A stretch of DNA of 64,000 bases, taken from assembly GCA_029571985.1 (NCBI GenBank), contig JAKQVC010000064.1:1-64000 (forward strand), read 5' to 3'. This stretch comes from Bacteroidota bacterium. GTDB taxonomy: Bacteria; Bacteroidota; Bacteroidia; Chitinophagales; BACL12. The translations under genes and the position numbers were made by a program. Positions 52,605 through 61,948 of this stretch are shown here, piece by piece (the first letter of the stretch is position 1; every line of letters begins with the position of its first letter). The notes beneath the pieces are model-generated. The model saw only the letters and a list, made by a program, of their open reading frames with translations, did not search any database and had not been told where the DNA came from.

Positions 52605-53345
52605 GTGGGGATATCCTGGCATACAGAAGACTGGTATTCGACCTGGTTTAACACGCGGTATTATCATCTGTTATACGGCAATCGTAATGCGGAAGAAGCT
52701 TACCTATGTGTGCATCACCTTGTTGATTATTTGAAATTACCAAAGGGATCCCGTGTTTTGGATGCCGGTTGTGGAAAAGGACGACACGCAGGGGCTTTCG
52801 CCGCAGAGGGTATGCATATTACCGGAATTGATCTTTCTGCGGCTAATATTCAGTCGGCGCTGGAAACTTACCCAGACATCGATTTTTATGTGCATGACAT
52901 GCGGCGATTGTTTCGGGTGAATTATTTTGATGCCATTGTGAATTTGTACACCTCCTTCGGCTATTTTCAACATCCTGCAGATGACCAGCGCACTATTACT
53001 GCCTTTGCAAATGGCCTGCAACGCGGAGGCACCTTAGTTATAGATTTTCTGAACAGTTATAAGGTTATGCAATCACTTGACGATATTCACGTTACGGTTG
53101 AAGATGTGCATTTTACCATTTCCAAGCGCATTGAAAATGGATTTCTATTTAAACATATAGAAATTGTTGATGCCGATAAGCATTATACTTTTACTGAACG
53201 CATTCGCATTTTGTATCAGGAAGATTTTATTCACTTGTTTCGCAAAGCCGGATTAACAGAGGTTGATGTGTTTGGTAACTACACTTTAAGTACCTTTGAT
53301 AAACATGCATCAGACCGTTTGATTTTAGTGGCACGCAAATCATGA
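52605..53345 (+). CDS. Class I SAM-dependent methyltransferase
   Basis: 246 aa from a GTG at 52605 (VGISWHTEDWYSTWF). The frame continues upstream to 52233, but that region is the antisense of glmM. The SAM-binding core is clear: GSRVLDAGCGKGRHAG, then ITGIDLSAANI, then FYVHDMRRLF and FDAIVNLYTSFGYF. The C-terminal half has a beta region with TFTERIRILYQEDF. The substrate is unknown. It is translationally coupled to the PAP2 gene by an ATGA overlap. Confidence 0.92.
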   Translation: MGISWHTEDWYSTWFNTRYYHLLYGNRNAEEAYLCVHHLVDYLKLPKGSRVLDAGCGKGRHAGAFAAEGMHITGIDLSAANIQSALETYPDIDFYVHDMRRLFRVNYFDAIVNLYTSFGYFQHPADDQRTITAFANGLQRGGTLVIDFLNSYKVMQSLDDIHVTVEDVHFTISKRIENGFLFKHIEIVDADKHYTFTERIRILYQEDFIHLFRKAGLTEVDVFGNYTLSTFDKHASDRLILVARKS

Positions 53346-53947
53346 TATTTCCGGAGGCAATACAACATCTTGATGAGCAGTTATTTATACTGATTAATAC
53401 ACGTATGGCAAATGCGGTGTTTGATACGGTATTACCGCCTATTCGCGATAAATTGTTTTGGATACCGCTTTATATAGTCATTGCCGGCATTTTAGTATAT
53501 CGTTTCAAGCTCAAAGGTCTTTGGATGGTTTTGCTGATCGTGGCCAATTTTGCTGCCAGCGACCAGATAAGCAGTGCAGTCATCAAACCTGCTGTTGGTC
53601 GGTTACGGCCCTGCAATGAGCCATCGTTTCAATCAGAAGTTATTTTACGTATTGATGCCTGCGGAGGCGGAAAAAGTTTTACCAGCAGCCACGCTACCAA
53701 CACTTTCGCCTTTGCAGTCATGCTTATTTTATTGTTCAAGAAACGACTGCGTTGGATTACACCGGTAGCTTTGCTATGGGCCGGAAGCATTTCGTTTGCC
53801 CAGGTATATGTTGGCGTGCATTACCCCTTTGACATTCTGGCAGGAGCCCTGTTGGGAACCCTTATATCTATAATTCTGTTTAACATTGCACAAAGATGGT
53901 TTCACCTCATCCCATTGGATGCAGGAGCACCGTCCAACTCAATATGA
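53342..53947 (+). CDS. PAP2 family membrane phosphatase
   Basis: 201 aa with about five membrane helices. The three acid-phosphatase motifs are present: KPAVGRLRPCN (K-x6-RP), SFTSSHATNTFAFA (SxH) and VGVHYPFDILAGALLG (H-x3-D). These enzymes dephosphorylate lipid phosphates such as undecaprenyl pyrophosphate or phosphatidic acid at the periplasmic face. The specific lipid is not known. Both ends are coupled to neighbours by ATGA overlaps. Confidence 0.94.
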   Translation: MIFPEAIQHLDEQLFILINTRMANAVFDTVLPPIRDKLFWIPLYIVIAGILVYRFKLKGLWMVLLIVANFAASDQISSAVIKPAVGRLRPCNEPSFQSEVILRIDACGGGKSFTSSHATNTFAFAVMLILLFKKRLRWITPVALLWAGSISFAQVYVGVHYPFDILAGALLGTLISIILFNIAQRWFHLIPLDAGAPSNSI

Positions 53948-54687
53948 CATTTCTCCAGATTCTGATTTTAACGATAGCCTCCTGCTCGGGAATTGGTGCG
54001 GCCTGGATGTTGCGCAATAAAACGCATTCTGAATTCCTGGGCATTTTACTTTCCTTTAGCGGCGCCTATCTGTTAGGCACAGTTGTCCTCCATCTGCTGC
54101 CTGAAGTATTTCATGCACAAACAGGCATGACTGATTCCGGACACGACCATATTACGGCCATGTTTATTCTGGCCGGATTTTTTATACAATTAATTATTGT
54201 TCAGTTCACTAAAGGTTTGGAACACGGGCACTTGCATTTACACGAGCATCATAATGGCGGCTATGTTGCCGGTGTTGTATTTGGCTTGAGTGTGCATGCC
54301 TTTATGGAGGGTATTCCACTGTCTAATGGTTTAAATGGTGATATCGGACAAGTATTCAATGCTATTCTCATTCACAAAATTCCTGAGGCATTTGCATTGG
54401 CTACTGTTTTGTTTTTCAGTATACGCAATCAGTGGTTGAATATTGCCCTGTTAGTTGCATTTGTACTGATGACACCACTTGGCAGTATTGCCGGTCAGAT
54501 GATTACTGAAAACCACATGCTCACGTATAACAGATTAATTGCGATTGTTACCGGTTCACTGGTGCATATTTCCACGACAATCATTTTTGAGTCGAGCGGC
54601 AAAACACACAAAATTTCTCTGTATAAATTTGCTGCCATACTTGTAGGATCTGGTATTGCTTTAGCCGGAATTTTGATAGAGCACTGA
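53944..54687 (+). CDS. ZIP-family metal transporter
   Basis: 247 aa from the ATG at 53944 (MTFLQILILTIASCSG), which overlaps the PAP2 stop as ATGA. It has about eight helices. The His-rich loop HGHLHLHEHH lies between helices 3 and 4. The metal site motif HAFMEGIPLSNG in helix 4 and HKIPEAFALAT in helix 5 are typical of ZIP transporters that import Zn2+ or Fe2+ into the cytosol. It is the last gene of the operon; no terminator is visible before the convergent C25 gene. Confidence 0.93.
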   Translation: MTFLQILILTIASCSGIGAAWMLRNKTHSEFLGILLSFSGAYLLGTVVLHLLPEVFHAQTGMTDSGHDHITAMFILAGFFIQLIIVQFTKGLEHGHLHLHEHHNGGYVAGVVFGLSVHAFMEGIPLSNGLNGDIGQVFNAILIHKIPEAFALATVLFFSIRNQWLNIALLVAFVLMTPLGSIAGQMITENHMLTYNRLIAIVTGSLVHISTTIIFESSGKTHKISLYKFAAILVGSGIALAGILIEH

Positions 54688-54707
54688 TTACGGATGCTTC
54701 AAAGCCA

Positions 54708-57700
54708 TTATCGGGCGATATACAATTTGCCGTAACCGCTTTCAAAAAACTGATCTGTATTTGTATCGAAATGCTCAGGCGTTTCTCCCTGCACGCGTGT
54801 TACCACCCGGTAGAGGTATAATCCATTAGCCAATAAATCGCCGTATTGATCGCGGCCATCCCAGGCGAATTCTGTGATATTATTACCAATATGTAACTCA
54901 CCTAATTCACTGCGCATAATTTCCCTTACTACTTTACCGGAGATGGTCATTATCTGAATCTTAAAATAATCTGGCACTTCACTGCCAGTTACGGTAAATA
55001 CAAACCGGGTTTGCGTGCTGAATGGATTCGGATAATTAAACACATTACTGATCATGGCTTTATTAATCACCTCAAATGAAATGCGATAATCAATGTTGCC
55101 GGCTTTATTTCCGGTTCTGTCTTTACCATGCAGTTTTAATATATACGTGCCGTCCTGATCAAACTCAGGAAACATCATTACACGGGCAGCATTATCTGAT
55201 TCTAATCCGGAAGTGTCGGCCGGATAAAAAATAGTGGTAACACCATCAAAAGGATAGGCATGATTACTGCCATCGGGATATTCGATGTCAATTTCCAACA
55301 AGGTAGAGTCGTTCATTGCCAACCAGATATTTTCATCGCGCAGCAAAATCTGAATTTCCGGTTTGGCACTCACGATATCGCCATCCAAAATATGTATATC
55401 ATCAAATGTTACATCTAAAACCGGGTCGTGCACATCGGGGTCGATATAAAAAGGAATGCTGGCATAATTATTAAATGAAAATTGTTCCGGCTGATCCTTA
55501 TTCGGGTTTACTGTTATCTGTAACGTGTTATTGCCTGCCGGTATAGTGGTGGTATTAAACGTTAATTGCACAATAAATGTCGAATCACTCAATAAACTAT
55601 CCTGACGTGCATAAGGAACCGACATCAGGTTATTCGCTGCATCTCGTACCTGAAATTGGATGAGGATACTGTCCATATCATAATCACTCACATTGGACAC
55701 GGCAATTGAAATATTACCCGGCTGACCCTGTGCAAGGGTGTCGTTAAAAAAGGCAAAATTGACATTTGGATTCAGTGCTGCTTCCGGAACCGGATCGTAA
55801 ATAACACGCCAGTAATTGAATTGCTGCGGCGTACGCAAACTGTCGTCAAAAGCATCCATATGTATACGGATATTCGGATACAATTCTGCATTAATCCAAC
55901 TCAGTGTTGTATCACCACTTATTAATCCGGTTTCCAGATTCACTTCATTACCGAGGGTATCTAATCCGATAATCGTAACCTTCATAACATCTGATGACGG
56001 ATCGTCATTTGCAAATGTTGACCACTCGGCTTTATCCCAGCTGTAAGCAGGACCTATGATGGGTGATTGCACATATCCGCTGTACCAATATCCGGAAACA
56101 ACTACTACTGATTCAATTTTATTGCCGAATTCATCACTGATGATTTCCACCTTAGTGGCGGGGTCGCCTTTTTTAGCCGAGAATATATAGGAGCGGTCGG
56201 CATCAAACACTTCGAGACTATGAATATCTACCGCGCCGTATGCATCAAAGGCATCAAATAAAGTGTGGCCATAAATTAATTCATCGCCCATCCAGGTATT
56301 AAACTCGGCATAGTTATTTGTATAACAAATAAAATAGCTGCTATCCGGTACTGAATCCATCATGAAATGATACAATATCTCCCGGCTTTCAGGTGTATTG
56401 GTATTAAATTGTATCATGCGCTCATAGGGATCGGCACTGCAATATACATCTCCGTAAGGGCCTGTATTACTGGTGCCCACTTCATGCGTTCGCCAGGGTT
56501 GTCCGCTATTTGCATCTGCAACAATTACCACGAAACCGGCACTGGCACATGAACCAACACTTAATAACTCGCCATTCATATAACTGGTAACCTGCGTCCA
56601 ATGCGTGGTTGGATATATACCGGTTGCTACCTGATAAGTAACCACATCCGGAACAAATTCAAATGCGCGATCTGGTTGCAATACGATATTGCCGAATTTA
56701 TCTTCCTGATATTGATAATAATGCGATTGATTCCAACCTTTTATATCGCCAGGCAAATACAGGAATGAACTCGAACGCCAGAGCGGAGCTGAACCATCTG
56801 CCGTGTCGGGCGTAATGCGCCAGTAATATACGGTGTTAGGTATCCACGTCATTGGTGGGTCCTGCCAGTAAACGACACCACCTGATTCAACTACTTCAGT
56901 ACTTCTGCGCAGGGGTGAATTAAATAACATCGTTGTATCCGCTTCAATGAGGAAATTTTTTTCTGTAGCAAAAACATAAGATGTACTGGCTGCAAAATAT
57001 TCAGGTTCTGCTGTCATGATGCTAAACTCGACCGGATAAATCGGGAAGGCATCATCTGAAACAATTAACACTTCGGCACCAATAATATTGTTGAACTCAT
57101 CCAACTCGGGAATCTCATTTTCTTTATCAATATGTATGGTGAAACTATTTAATCCCACTGCATCAGAACCACCTGTTGCAAAAGGAATAAGAATCGTATC
57201 CTGATAATACACCGTGTGGTGCCGTTCAAAATATACAGATTCTGTTCCTCCGCCATTAATACGTTTTACTTCAATGTAACAGGTACTGTCGATGGCCATA
57301 CCGAGGTTGCTGACAATTAATTGCACATAAAACGTATCTATCCCCGGTGAAATTACATCAGGCACAAACGATACATATGGTGCTTCAATGGCATAATCCG
57401 GTTTTGGGTGTGTGTTCAGTCGTAAGGCGGGATCACCCTGCAGGGTAGTATTTTCAATGGTCATGCGGTCATACACGTTGATGCCCGGCCATAATACATC
57501 TGCGGTATGCTGAATAGCATCACCTACTGACTGATTATAGGAAAACTTGCCAAACTCATCATAAAATTTGCTGGCATATGTATTCAAACTGGAAGCGAGT
57601 GAAAAATTAGCTGCTGCTACAAAGGCAACTGCCGCACGATCTTCTGCAAAAATATATCGCTCACCTAAGGTGTAGGTTTCACCGTGAATGGCTGCGATAT

Positions 57701-59711
57701 TACATCCGTTGCCATATACTGTAAAATATTTTCCTTCATTTGTAAAATCTTCCGGGTCGCCAATATTGTAATCGAAACTACCGGTACTGCTGTGACCAAA
57801 AAAAGTAATCAGCGAAACACCTGCGGCTATCAGGCTGTCGATGTAATCATTTTCACTGTAATAAATCGGATCAGTAGTAAACTTACTGAATTGAGTTACA
57901 TGACCTCCATAAAGTGTATCTTCCAGTTTAGTGGCATACTGCGCTAGAAAATTGTTGAATAAACTTTGTTCGAAAGAGGTTAAGCCTCCCGCAAAATGGA
58001 GCGCCTTTTTCATCCATAATTTATTCGCCACCGTTTGGGTAAGGTCTGCCTGATAGGCTTCATAATCTATTACTTTATCCAGATAAACGCGCACGTCATT
58101 TCCGTTGCGTGCCGTTATTCGGCCTAAAGGAATCAGATGAACCACATCGTTCTGAGGTGCACCCAGCAGCGCATCAGATCCCGGACTTCCAAAAGTTGGC
58201 ACTAAATCTTCCGCGTATTCAAAAGCGCCGTTAGCACGTGTTAAATCGTACGAATACGATTTTCCAATAACGAACACATAGCGCACAGAATCTTCAAACG
58301 TATCATGGGCATATTCAATAAAATTGCGAATCGCTAAAGGATGTTTGCGCAGTCCGTAATAAAACTCATCATACAACACATCAATATCCACTACACGCGC
58401 TGTATATCCGCCACCGGCTGCTGAACTTCTGTAATCTGCATACGCCTGCACATGATTCTCACCAAAACCATCATCAAATAAAACGCGATTACTTATAATC
58501 AAATAATTGCCCTGTTCGGCAACATCCGTGTAATCGACAAACTGAACAGGTTTTAAGGCAGGTGCCGGTTTGATGTCGGTTACATCCTGACTGGTAACAA
58601 ACATGTTATGATCCGTCATATTGAATGGCAGATGAAATTTTGATATATCTGCCTCAACGATGCCGACCATTCTGCGGTTATTCGTCAGATCATATAAAAC
58701 GGGTGAAGTACCTTTCTCATCAAAATCAGTTAATTCCAGATAGGTTGTTCCACCAGCTACTTCGTCGATCGTACATTGAAATCGGGATGCATTATCAAAA
58801 TCAAACTGACGTGGATACATAATATCTACATAACTATAGCGCTGGTAATCTGTTGAAAGCGGACCACTGGTAAAAGAAACGGTATTACTTGCCAAAAGCG
58901 AGGCTAAGGTTTCATGTATGCGCACCACTTTATAATTCGTAAAGGTGGTATCATACAGTGTAGTACCATTAAAACCCATTACAATATGATGCTCAGATGT
59001 ATTGGTGCCTATAGCCACTGCATCGAGGGTTGGGGTAACCGGCGCAGCTGCATAATAGGCCGGTGTATTCAAGGTGATATTATACGTACTGAGGGAATAT
59101 TTCGGCGAAGTAAATCCTTCACCCATTTCGTATTTACTGCTATTTACTTCGAGGTAGGTTGGACCGGCGTTAAAATTTGCCGAGCCATATCCGCTACCGA
59201 ATACGATGCGACTGTGATGTATAAAATAGGTTTGTGCCGCAGGAGCCCCGGATAAATCATTTAACAGATTGGTCATGCGCGCATTATCTGTCAGGTTATT
59301 CCAGGTGAGAAAATATATTGCAGTGTCAGTGATGATACTTTCAAACTGGTGCAATTGAAAATGTGCACTGTCAAATAAAGGCGTATCTGATGTGCCATCA
59401 TTGCGTCTGCCATAAAATTCAATGAAATCAGACGGATCAAAATTACCATCAGCTTCGCCTGCAATAAAAATGTGTTGCTCGATGCCTTTATTAAATAATT
59501 GAAAATTACGCGGATCAATTGATGCTAAATCTTCACCTATTGCTGAAAGTGCAGCGTCTAATGCAGTAAAATCTATCCGGTATAAGCCATCTGTGGTGAC
59601 AGCCATTTTCAGGTATTGCTGATTATACGCAATCCACTCGTTACCATAAGTTTGAGCGCGTATAATACCAACTGCCAGAAATAAAAAACAACTAACTACT
59701 ATGCGTTTCAT
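54708..59711 (-). CDS. C25 peptidase, PorU2-like T9SS sortase candidate
   Basis: 1667 aa with a signal peptide (MKRIVVSCFLFLAVGIIRAQ). A gingipain-type C25 domain spans about residues 400-780, with the catalytic His H640 (TFFGHSSTGSF) and Cys C670 (VYGNGCNIAAI). Several Ig/CARDB-like domains follow (for example PNVNFAFFNDTLAQGQPGN). The C-terminus has a FlgD/Ig-like block (FNYPNPFSTQTRF ... WDGRDQYGDLLANGLY). This layout is the PorU2-type family, related to PorU, the T9SS sortase that cuts sorting domains. It lies behind a PorV/PorQ-like gene in the same direction, as known for porU and porV. Confidence 0.88.
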   Translation of the reverse strand: MKRIVVSCFLFLAVGIIRAQTYGNEWIAYNQQYLKMAVTTDGLYRIDFTALDAALSAIGEDLASIDPRNFQLFNKGIEQHIFIAGEADGNFDPSDFIEFYGRRNDGTSDTPLFDSAHFQLHQFESIITDTAIYFLTWNNLTDNARMTNLLNDLSGAPAAQTYFIHHSRIVFGSGYGSANFNAGPTYLEVNSSKYEMGEGFTSPKYSLSTYNITLNTPAYYAAAPVTPTLDAVAIGTNTSEHHIVMGFNGTTLYDTTFTNYKVVRIHETLASLLASNTVSFTSGPLSTDYQRYSYVDIMYPRQFDFDNASRFQCTIDEVAGGTTYLELTDFDEKGTSPVLYDLTNNRRMVGIVEADISKFHLPFNMTDHNMFVTSQDVTDIKPAPALKPVQFVDYTDVAEQGNYLIISNRVLFDDGFGENHVQAYADYRSSAAGGGYTARVVDIDVLYDEFYYGLRKHPLAIRNFIEYAHDTFEDSVRYVFVIGKSYSYDLTRANGAFEYAEDLVPTFGSPGSDALLGAPQNDVVHLIPLGRITARNGNDVRVYLDKVIDYEAYQADLTQTVANKLWMKKALHFAGGLTSFEQSLFNNFLAQYATKLEDTLYGGHVTQFSKFTTDPIYYSENDYIDSLIAAGVSLITFFGHSSTGSFDYNIGDPEDFTNEGKYFTVYGNGCNIAAIHGETYTLGERYIFAEDRAAVAFVAAANFSLASSLNTYASKFYDEFGKFSYNQSVGDAIQHTADVLWPGINVYDRMTIENTTLQGDPALRLNTHPKPDYAIEAPYVSFVPDVISPGIDTFYVQLIVSNLGMAIDSTCYIEVKRINGGGTESVYFERHHTVYYQDTILIPFATGGSDAVGLNSFTIHIDKENEIPELDEFNNIIGAEVLIVSDDAFPIYPVEFSIMTAEPEYFAASTSYVFATEKNFLIEADTTMLFNSPLRRSTEVVESGGVVYWQDPPMTWIPNTVYYWRITPDTADGSAPLWRSSSFLYLPGDIKGWNQSHYYQYQEDKFGNIVLQPDRAFEFVPDVVTYQVATGIYPTTHWTQVTSYMNGELLSVGSCASAGFVVIVADANSGQPWRTHEVGTSNTGPYGDVYCSADPYERMIQFNTNTPESREILYHFMMDSVPDSSYFICYTNNYAEFNTWMGDELIYGHTLFDAFDAYGAVDIHSLEVFDADRSYIFSAKKGDPATKVEIISDEFGNKIESVVVVSGYWYSGYVQSPIIGPAYSWDKAEWSTFANDDPSSDVMKVTIIGLDTLGNEVNLETGLISGDTTLSWINAELYPNIRIHMDAFDDSLRTPQQFNYWRVIYDPVPEAALNPNVNFAFFNDTLAQGQPGNISIAVSNVSDYDMDSILIQFQVRDAANNLMSVPYARQDSLLSDSTFIVQLTFNTTTIPAGNNTLQITVNPNKDQPEQFSFNNYASIPFYIDPDVHDPVLDVTFDDIHILDGDIVSAKPEIQILLRDENIWLAMNDSTLLEIDIEYPDGSNHAYPFDGVTTIFYPADTSGLESDNAARVMMFPEFDQDGTYILKLHGKDRTGNKAGNIDYRISFEVINKAMISNVFNYPNPFSTQTRFVFTVTGSEVPDYFKIQIMTISGKVVREIMRSELGELHIGNNITEFAWDGRDQYGDLLANGLYLYRVVTRVQGETPEHFDTNTDQFFESGYGKLYIAR

Positions 59712-60016
59712 TTGAGCAATACCTTAATGACGATATAAAATTAACCCAATTCCGCTTTTGTGCAAAGTCGGGGCTGTTTTGTGACCTGCAAATGAGCCGA
59801 AATCCCGTGTACATCGGGTTTATCCCATATCTGAAGTAACGAAAACCTTACCTGTCGGGATTGTTTTACATTTTGTTCCACAGGCAAAATACCCTGGTTC
59901 CAAACCCGCAAAAAATACGCGTGTAGCATTACGGCTGTAATCCGGGAATACGGGGTGCCCGACAGGTAAACTGCCGCGACTAACCGGGGTCATTCTCCCC
60001 CCCCCCTAAAAAAATT
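59712..60016 (-). other. Intergenic region with poly-C tract and inverted repeat
   Basis: 305 bp between the PorV/PorQ-like stop and the C25 gene. I see no coding frame worth calling. It holds a run of ten C (59997-60006) just past the PorV/PorQ-like stop. It also holds a perfect 12-bp inverted repeat (TTACCTGTCGGG at 59848-59859 with CCCGACAGGTAA at 59958-59969) separated by 98 bp. No clear promoter is seen. Confidence 0.6.
59848..59969. repeat. 122-bp segment bounded by 12-bp inverted repeats
   Basis: The ends are perfect 12-bp inverted repeats. No target duplication is visible outside them, so an insertion cannot be proved. It could also form a long-loop hairpin in the leader of the C25 mRNA. 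Confidence 0.45.
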
Positions 60017-61102
60017 TTACTTCGCAGATTTATTTACATCGAACGTGAGGCTGAACACATGGCTGTAGAGCACTTCTGCCTGTTTGCCGATATTGGTATA
60101 GGCGTAATCGAGTTGCACCGGTCCGATGATGAGCCCGAGTCCCAGATTTGGCTGGAGGGTCCAGGCTTCTTCGAAGAGATCGTCGGGGATATAGCGTTGC
60201 ACATTGCCGATACCGCCGCGCAGGAAAATAAAATTGCGATAATCGGCTTCAAATCCAAAGTGCGGATCTACACTGATTGGATCAGCGCTGATGAGTACGT
60301 TGCGGCGACCATCGGTAGTGAGGTCTGCATTTATTTCTGCTAAAATGCCAATTTGCTCCGTGATGGTAAAATCGTACGCAGCACCGAGAATAATTTTTGG
60401 TGTGGTGATTTCGAGACTATTTTCCGGAACCGAATTTCCTGTATTGATTAACACAGCTTTTTCTTCTTCAGTGAAAGAAAAACTCCATGCATTAAATGTG
60501 CTGGTAATATCGCGGAATTGTGCACCGAATGTCCAGTTACCCATATCCATCTGCGCACCTGCATCGAGCCCGAAACCCCATGCTGTGGCGAATGTGCCGG
60601 CCTGGCGATGCACCACTTTTGCCGATGCACCCACACGTAAATCTTTCCACTTTAATTTTTTGGCGTAGCTGCCGCTGAAGGCATAATCGGCCACACTGAA
60701 GGCGGTAATATTATCGTAATTAATACTGCCATCAGGTTCAATTAATTGCAGCGTGTTCGGAATATCATCTACACCAAAACGCAAAATGCTAAACGCTAAT
60801 GCTGCATTTTTTTCGCGCAAGGGAACAGCCACTGCACCGTAATCATATTTTGCGATGCCGGCAAAATATTCGGCATGCATGATGCCCAATTGGATATCGG
60901 GTTCTATTAATAATAAACCGGCCGGATTCCAGTAAGCTGCCGTAACATCATCAACATTGGCCACCGTGGTATTGCTCATACCCATGGCCTCGGCGGATAC
61001 ACCGATAGATAAAAACTCATTCGAATATTTGGGTGCTGTCGTTTGCGCCTGAGCGGCAACAACAAACATCAACATACCACCAACCAACAGGAATCTTTTC
61101 AT
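60017..61102 (-). CDS. PorV/PorQ family outer-membrane protein
   Basis: 361 aa from the ATG at 61102, which gives a signal peptide (MKRFLLVGGMLMFVVAAQAQ). The frame extends to 61168 but the extra part overlaps the ACP phosphodiesterase. The mature protein opens with NEFLSIGVSAEAMGMSNTTV and VDDVTAAYWNPAGLL, the shared mark of PorV/PorQ/FadL-like barrels. It ends in YSHVFSLTFDVNKSAK. In T9SS, PorV shuttles cargo to the sortase PorU and PorQ acts beside PorZ; which one this is cannot be told by eye. It is adjacent to a PorU2-like gene. Confidence 0.9.
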   Translation of the reverse strand: MKRFLLVGGMLMFVVAAQAQTTAPKYSNEFLSIGVSAEAMGMSNTTVANVDDVTAAYWNPAGLLLIEPDIQLGIMHAEYFAGIAKYDYGAVAVPLREKNAALAFSILRFGVDDIPNTLQLIEPDGSINYDNITAFSVADYAFSGSYAKKLKWKDLRVGASAKVVHRQAGTFATAWGFGLDAGAQMDMGNWTFGAQFRDITSTFNAWSFSFTEEEKAVLINTGNSVPENSLEITTPKIILGAAYDFTITEQIGILAEINADLTTDGRRNVLISADPISVDPHFGFEADYRNFIFLRGGIGNVQRYIPDDLFEEAWTLQPNLGLGLIIGPVQLDYAYTNIGKQAEVLYSHVFSLTFDVNKSAK

Positions 61103-61109
61103 GCGCTGA

Positions 61110-61784
61110 TTAAGAATCAGTCCGAAATTTAGGGAATTTTTGATGGCTGAGGGCATTTTCGATGGCATAGATGAGTGATAACAGGTGTTTGCGGTCGATA
61201 TCCGTTAAGGGTGGATTGCCCAGTCTGCGGTTGATATGACCGATTAGTTCCACTAAACGCTCATCGTCGGTGTAATCGTATACGAATTTCTGATGGCGAA
61301 AACGGGTGAAATGCTGTGCAGCACCTGCCGAGTAACCATTGTGCCCGTTTAACTCCATCAAATCAGCTACAACATGCTCTTCCACACGGTCTAAAACAGC
61401 ATACATATTATCGCACACCCGGTTATCGGCATTGAGCAGGCGCCGGTCTAATATGATTTCAAGCAAAATATGTTCAATGGCATACCCTCTGCGCGGAAAG
61501 CAGGTGAAGGGATAATCGGCCATGAGTCCCCGGATGAAATGCGTGTTTTGCACAAAAAAATCGGAGGGATGAAAGGCGGCATCTACGGCATAATGTTGTT
61601 TCACGCCTTCGGTGAGCCTTTTTATTTTTTCAGAGTCAGGCTCAGCCAAACGCCAGGGATGCAATTTGATGGCCTTACCTGCTCGATGGCTGTAATTGGA
61701 TAAAATGTCGGGCAACATGAGACCTGCCGTAAAATACGGGTCATCGCAAGGGAGCTCGTGATAATAATGCGACAGGAAGTTCAT
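61110..61784 (-). CDS. ACP phosphodiesterase-like protein (DUF479)
   Basis: 224 aa. It begins MNFLSHYYHELPCDDPYFTAG, close to the MNFLAH motif of acyl-carrier-protein phosphodiesterase (AcpH), then AAFHPSDFFV and RGYAIEHILLEIILDRRL with conserved His/Asp. AcpH removes phosphopantetheine from ACP. This is the HD-like metal-dependent fold and the group often appears as DUF479. It lies 7 nt upstream of the PorV/PorQ-like start in the same direction, which is probably incidental. Confidence 0.88.
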   Translation of the reverse strand: MNFLSHYYHELPCDDPYFTAGLMLPDILSNYSHRAGKAIKLHPWRLAEPDSEKIKRLTEGVKQHYAVDAAFHPSDFFVQNTHFIRGLMADYPFTCFPRRGYAIEHILLEIILDRRLLNADNRVCDNMYAVLDRVEEHVVADLMELNGHNGYSAGAAQHFTRFRHQKFVYDYTDDERLVELIGHINRRLGNPPLTDIDRKHLLSLIYAIENALSHQKFPKFRTDS

Positions 61785-61934
61785 ACCAGGTTAAACGCAA
61801 GGTTTCCTGTAAAAGTTTGGCCGGGATGTTCATCGGGATGTAAAAATGTGTGTATCAGGCGTTTGGTGTGCTGTACATACCTCGCGATTTTCGGGTGGTA
61901 GCTATCTGTTCAGGTGCATAAACACGCAACTGCT

Positions 61935-61942
61935 TATCTTTG
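61935..61942 (+). promoter_or_regulatory. -7 box of tyrS
   Basis: TATCTTTG lies 6 nt before the ATG at 61949. This predicts a near-leaderless mRNA and favours that ATG over an in-frame start 9 nt earlier. Confidence 0.55.
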
Positions 61943-61948
61943 CTGATT

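Noticed and set aside
59741-59929. 62-aa frame between the PorV/PorQ-like and C25 genes
   Set aside because: No signal, no familiar motif, and it spans one arm of the inverted repeat; likely chance.
61818-61842. REP-like palindrome before tyrS (GATG-TT-CATC with GC flanks)
   Set aside because: Only four base pairs hold before mismatches; too weak to call without other copies.
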